From Accumulibacter sp. (GTDB lineage Bacteria; Pseudomonadota; Gammaproteobacteria; Burkholderiales; Rhodocyclaceae), in contig JAFLDO010000048.1 of the NCBI GenBank assembly GCA_017302455.1, forward strand, positions 1 to 32,935: 32,935 nucleotides of DNA, given 5' to 3'. The notes under the pieces are model-generated. The model searched no databases and was not told where the DNA came from. It saw nothing but the letters and a program-made list of their open reading frames with translations. The position numbers were made by a program, and so were the translations under genes. Position 1 is the stretch's first letter, and each line of letters begins with the position of its first letter. This document shows, piece after piece, positions 30,622-32,935 of this stretch.

Positions 30622-32281
30622 CCACGAGACGCTGCCCGATCTCCCCGAAGCGACGTCGCTCGCCAAGCGGCGAACACGCCTCTCGCCGGTGTGGATCATT
30701 CCGATCATCGCCGCACTGCTCGGCGGCTGGATCGTGGTGCAGAAGATTCTTGCCGAGGGGCCGACGATAGAAATCAGCTTCAGCTCGGCGGAAGGCCTCG
30801 AGGCGGGCAAGACAACGGTCAAGTACAACGGCGTCGACGTCGGCACGGTCGAATCGCTGAAGGTTGCCGCCGATCGCCAGCGCATCAATGCGCGTGTGCA
30901 GATGGCACCGGAAACCCGCGACTGGCTGCTCGAGGATACGTCCTTCTGGGTGGTCCGCCCGCGTATCGCCGGTGGCAGCATCACCGGGCTGGGGACGCTG
31001 CTCTCCGGCTCCTACGTCGGCATGGCGATCGGCAAGAGCGATTCGCAGGCAAGGTCGTTCACCGCGCGCGACGTGCCGCCGGTGGTGGCCGGCGGCACGC
31101 CGGGACGCTTCTTTCGCCTCAAGGCGGCGACGCTCGGCTCGCTCGACTACGGTACGCCAATCTATTTCCGGCGCATCCAGGTCGGGCAAGTCGCCTCCTA
31201 CAGCCTCGACCAGGACGGACGCGAACTCACCGTCAGGATCTTCGTGAACGCGCCCTACGACCAGTTCGTCAAACCCGAGACGCGTTTCTGGCAGGCGAGC
31301 GGGCTCGACTTCTCGCTGAGCGCGAACGGGCTCAACGTCCAGACCGAGTCGCTCGCGTCGCTCTTGATCGGTGGGCTCGCCTTCGACACGCCGGACCTGA
31401 ACGTCCAGTCCGAGGCCGCCGCGGCGGAGACCAGTTTCGAACTGTTTGCCGACCAGGCCGTGGCCATGAAGGCGCCGGAACGTGGGGCGACGCAGTACGT
31501 TCTCTACTTCGACGAATCGGTGCGCGGGCTGTCGGCCGGCGCGCCGGTGACCCTGCTCGGGCTGCCCATCGGCGAGGTCGTCTCGGTGCGTCTCGATGCG
31601 GGTGATCGGAAGAAACTGCAGGTGCGCGCGCGCGTGCTGGTTGCCGCCTATCCGCAACGTTTCCTCGATGTTCTCGCCGACCCGCAGGAACTGACCGGCG
31701 GCAAGGTGCTGACACCAGCGCTCAGGAAATCAATCATCGAGCAACTCGTCGCGCGCGGCTTGCGTGCGCAGTTGCGCACCGGCAATCTGCTCACCGGCCA
31801 GCTCTACGTCGCGCTCGACTATGCTAGCAACCCGGCCAGCGCGAGGATCGACTGGCTGTCCGAGCCGCCGGTCTTCCCGGTGATGAAGGGCGGGCTGACC
31901 GATATCGAGGCGAAACTGACGAGCATTCTCGGCAAGCTCGAGCGCCTGCCCATCGACGCCATCGGCAGCGAACTGAAGCAGTCGCTGGCGGCGCTCGGCG
32001 CGACGCTGAAGAACGTCGACACGCTCGTCAAACGCTGGGACGGCGAACTGACACCCGAATTGAGCGCGACGCTGGTCGAAGCGCGGCGCAGCCTAGCCGC
32101 CGCCGAAGGTGCCTTCGCTGCCGCCGGCAAGACGATGGCGCCAGGCTCGACAACGCTTGAGGACCTGCGCGCCACGCTGACCGAAGTGAAGCGCGCCGCG
32201 CAGTCGATGCGCGGGCTGACCGATTATCTCGAGCGCCATCCCGAGGCGCTGATCCGTGGCAAGAGCGAGGAGGGGCAATGA
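30614..32281 (+). CDS. pqiB: PqiB, MCE-domain lipid transport tunnel protein
   Basis: A 555-residue protein with one N-terminal membrane helix (about 25-43) and three MlaD/MCE domains (about 48-140, 160-265 and 285-400; VKYNGVDVGTVESL, IYFRRIQVGQVASY and TLLGLPIGEVVSVRL mark the cores), then a C-terminal helical region (about 430-545) that in E. coli PqiB forms a needle-like coiled coil across the periplasm. The length matches E. coli PqiB (546 aa). It builds a hexameric conduit for lipids between inner and outer membranes. Overlaps on both sides show tight coupling in the pqi operon. Confidence 0.95.
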   Translation: MPDHETLPDLPEATSLAKRRTRLSPVWIIPIIAALLGGWIVVQKILAEGPTIEISFSSAEGLEAGKTTVKYNGVDVGTVESLKVAADRQRINARVQMAPETRDWLLEDTSFWVVRPRIAGGSITGLGTLLSGSYVGMAIGKSDSQARSFTARDVPPVVAGGTPGRFFRLKAATLGSLDYGTPIYFRRIQVGQVASYSLDQDGRELTVRIFVNAPYDQFVKPETRFWQASGLDFSLSANGLNVQTESLASLLIGGLAFDTPDLNVQSEAAAAETSFELFADQAVAMKAPERGATQYVLYFDESVRGLSAGAPVTLLGLPIGEVVSVRLDAGDRKKLQVRARVLVAAYPQRFLDVLADPQELTGGKVLTPALRKSIIEQLVARGLRAQLRTGNLLTGQLYVALDYASNPASARIDWLSEPPVFPVMKGGLTDIEAKLTSILGKLERLPIDAIGSELKQSLAALGATLKNVDTLVKRWDGELTPELSATLVEARRSLAAAEGAFAAAGKTMAPGSTTLEDLRATLTEVKRAAQSMRGLTDYLERHPEALIRGKSEEGQ

Positions 32282-32883
32282 TCAAGGCTGCTCGGCAGGG
32301 ATTCTCCTGGCTGACCGTTCTGCTCGCGGCAACGCTTGCCGGCTGCGCGTCGCCGCCGTCGCGCTTCTACACGCTGGCCGCCATCGCCGGGCCGGACGGC
32401 GGCGCCCCGGCCGCCTATGCGGTTGCCGTCGACAGCGTCAGCATCCCGGCGATCGTCGACCGGCCGCAGTTCGTCGTCCAGAAAGGGCCGAACCGCGTCG
32501 GCATCGACGAGTTCAACCGTTGGGCGGCGCCGCTGGCCGCCAACATCGCGAGCACGCTCGCCGCGAACCTCGGCGTTCTGCTCGGCACCTCGCGTGTGGT
32601 CGCCGGGCCCTTGGCCGCTAACGTCGATCCGGCGTACCGGGTGACCGTCGACGTCCAGCGCTTCGAGTCGGTGCCCGGCGAAACGGTCAGCTTGGATGCC
32701 GTCTGGCTGTTGCGCCGGCCGGGCGCCGCGGCGACCACCGGCGGCCGCAGTACGCTGCGCGAAGCGGTCCAGGGTGAGGGCTACGAGGCGCTCGCGGCGG
32801 CGCATAGCCGGGCGCTCGCCGGCATCAGTCGCGACATCGCCGCGGCCATTCGCGTCGAGGCGGGCCGCAGCGCCGCGCAATGA
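32278..32883 (+). CDS. pqiC: PqiC, outer-membrane lipoprotein of the Pqi system
   Basis: A 201-residue lipoprotein: signal peptide with lipobox cysteine C23 (TLAGC-ASPP), then the ABC-transporter auxiliary (DUF330-type) fold beginning SRFYTLAAI and containing the family's IPAIVDRPQFV and FNRWAAPLAANI elements. PqiC forms a ring at the outer membrane that docks the PqiB needle. Starts by ATGA overlap with pqiB. It is complete; the window ends 52 bases later with no further gene visible. Confidence 0.92.
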   Translation: MIKAARQGFSWLTVLLAATLAGCASPPSRFYTLAAIAGPDGGAPAAYAVAVDSVSIPAIVDRPQFVVQKGPNRVGIDEFNRWAAPLAANIASTLAANLGVLLGTSRVVAGPLAANVDPAYRVTVDVQRFESVPGETVSLDAVWLLRRPGAAATTGGRSTLREAVQGEGYEALAAAHSRALAGISRDIAAAIRVEAGRSAAQ

Positions 32884-32935
32884 TCGTCGGTGGCCCGCCG
32901 ACATCGCCCGGGCTGGCGTAGCGCCCCGGCTCGCC

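Noticed and set aside
32884-32935. Small inverted repeat GTCGG / CCGAC after pqiC
   Set aside because: A five-base stem with no T-rich tail; too weak to call a terminator, and the window ends here.

Overview
The window is high-GC DNA with tightly packed genes and no tRNA, rRNA, insertion sequence or CRISPR array that I can see. The gene set suggests a denitrifying betaproteobacterium of the Rhodocyclales (Dechloromonas / Candidatus Accumulibacter type). The basis is a Sec-exported (clade II) nitrous oxide reductase with NosB and no NosR or NosX, a cytochrome cd1 haem d1 pathway with a fused NirDL, and a CYTH-CHAD protein of the kind linked to polyphosphate. The taxonomic call is inference from gene content; no marker gene is present.

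Region 1 (1-6.4 kb). A Crp/Fnr regulator without cysteines (DNR type) lies upstream of a co-directional CYTH-CHAD protein. Divergent from it is a pair encoding an unusual haem-copper oxidase-like subunit I and a membrane-anchored thioredoxin. Converging on that pair is a copper-delivery operon: a membrane-anchored periplasmic protein, a SCO protein and a PCu(A)C chaperone.

Region 2 (6.4-17.0 kb). A complete clade II nos cluster: nosZ, a monohaem cytochrome c, a dihaem cytochrome c, nosB, nosD, nosG, nosH, nosF, nosL, nosY and a TlpA-like thioredoxin. FNR/DNR-type boxes (TTGAT-N4-ATCAA family) precede each of the first three genes. The box before nosZ is placed so that it could also drive the divergent copper operon, and the regulator of region 1 has the recognition-helix residues expected for such boxes. 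The suggested logic is one nitrogen-oxide or anaerobic regulator controlling the reductase, its electron carriers and its copper supply.

Region 3 (17.1-20.3 kb). nirF, a fused nirDL, nirG and nirH, which carry out the late steps of haem d1 synthesis. They follow nos in the same direction but appear to have their own promoter; nirS, nirE, nirJ and nirN are absent here.

Region 4 (20.4-25.0 kb, minus strand). galU and a large MscK/MscM-type mechanosensitive channel.

Region 5 (25.1-32.9 kb, plus strand). Envelope genes: a predicted lipoprotein with TPRs and a CHAT protease domain, behind a near-consensus sigma-70 promoter; a patatin-like phospholipase lipoprotein; and a pqi lipid-transport operon (two separate PqiA proteins, triple-MCE PqiB and lipoprotein PqiC). 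The most unusual items are the divergent oxidase, the shared DNR promoter region and the exported CHAT protease beside a phospholipase and a lipid-transport system.
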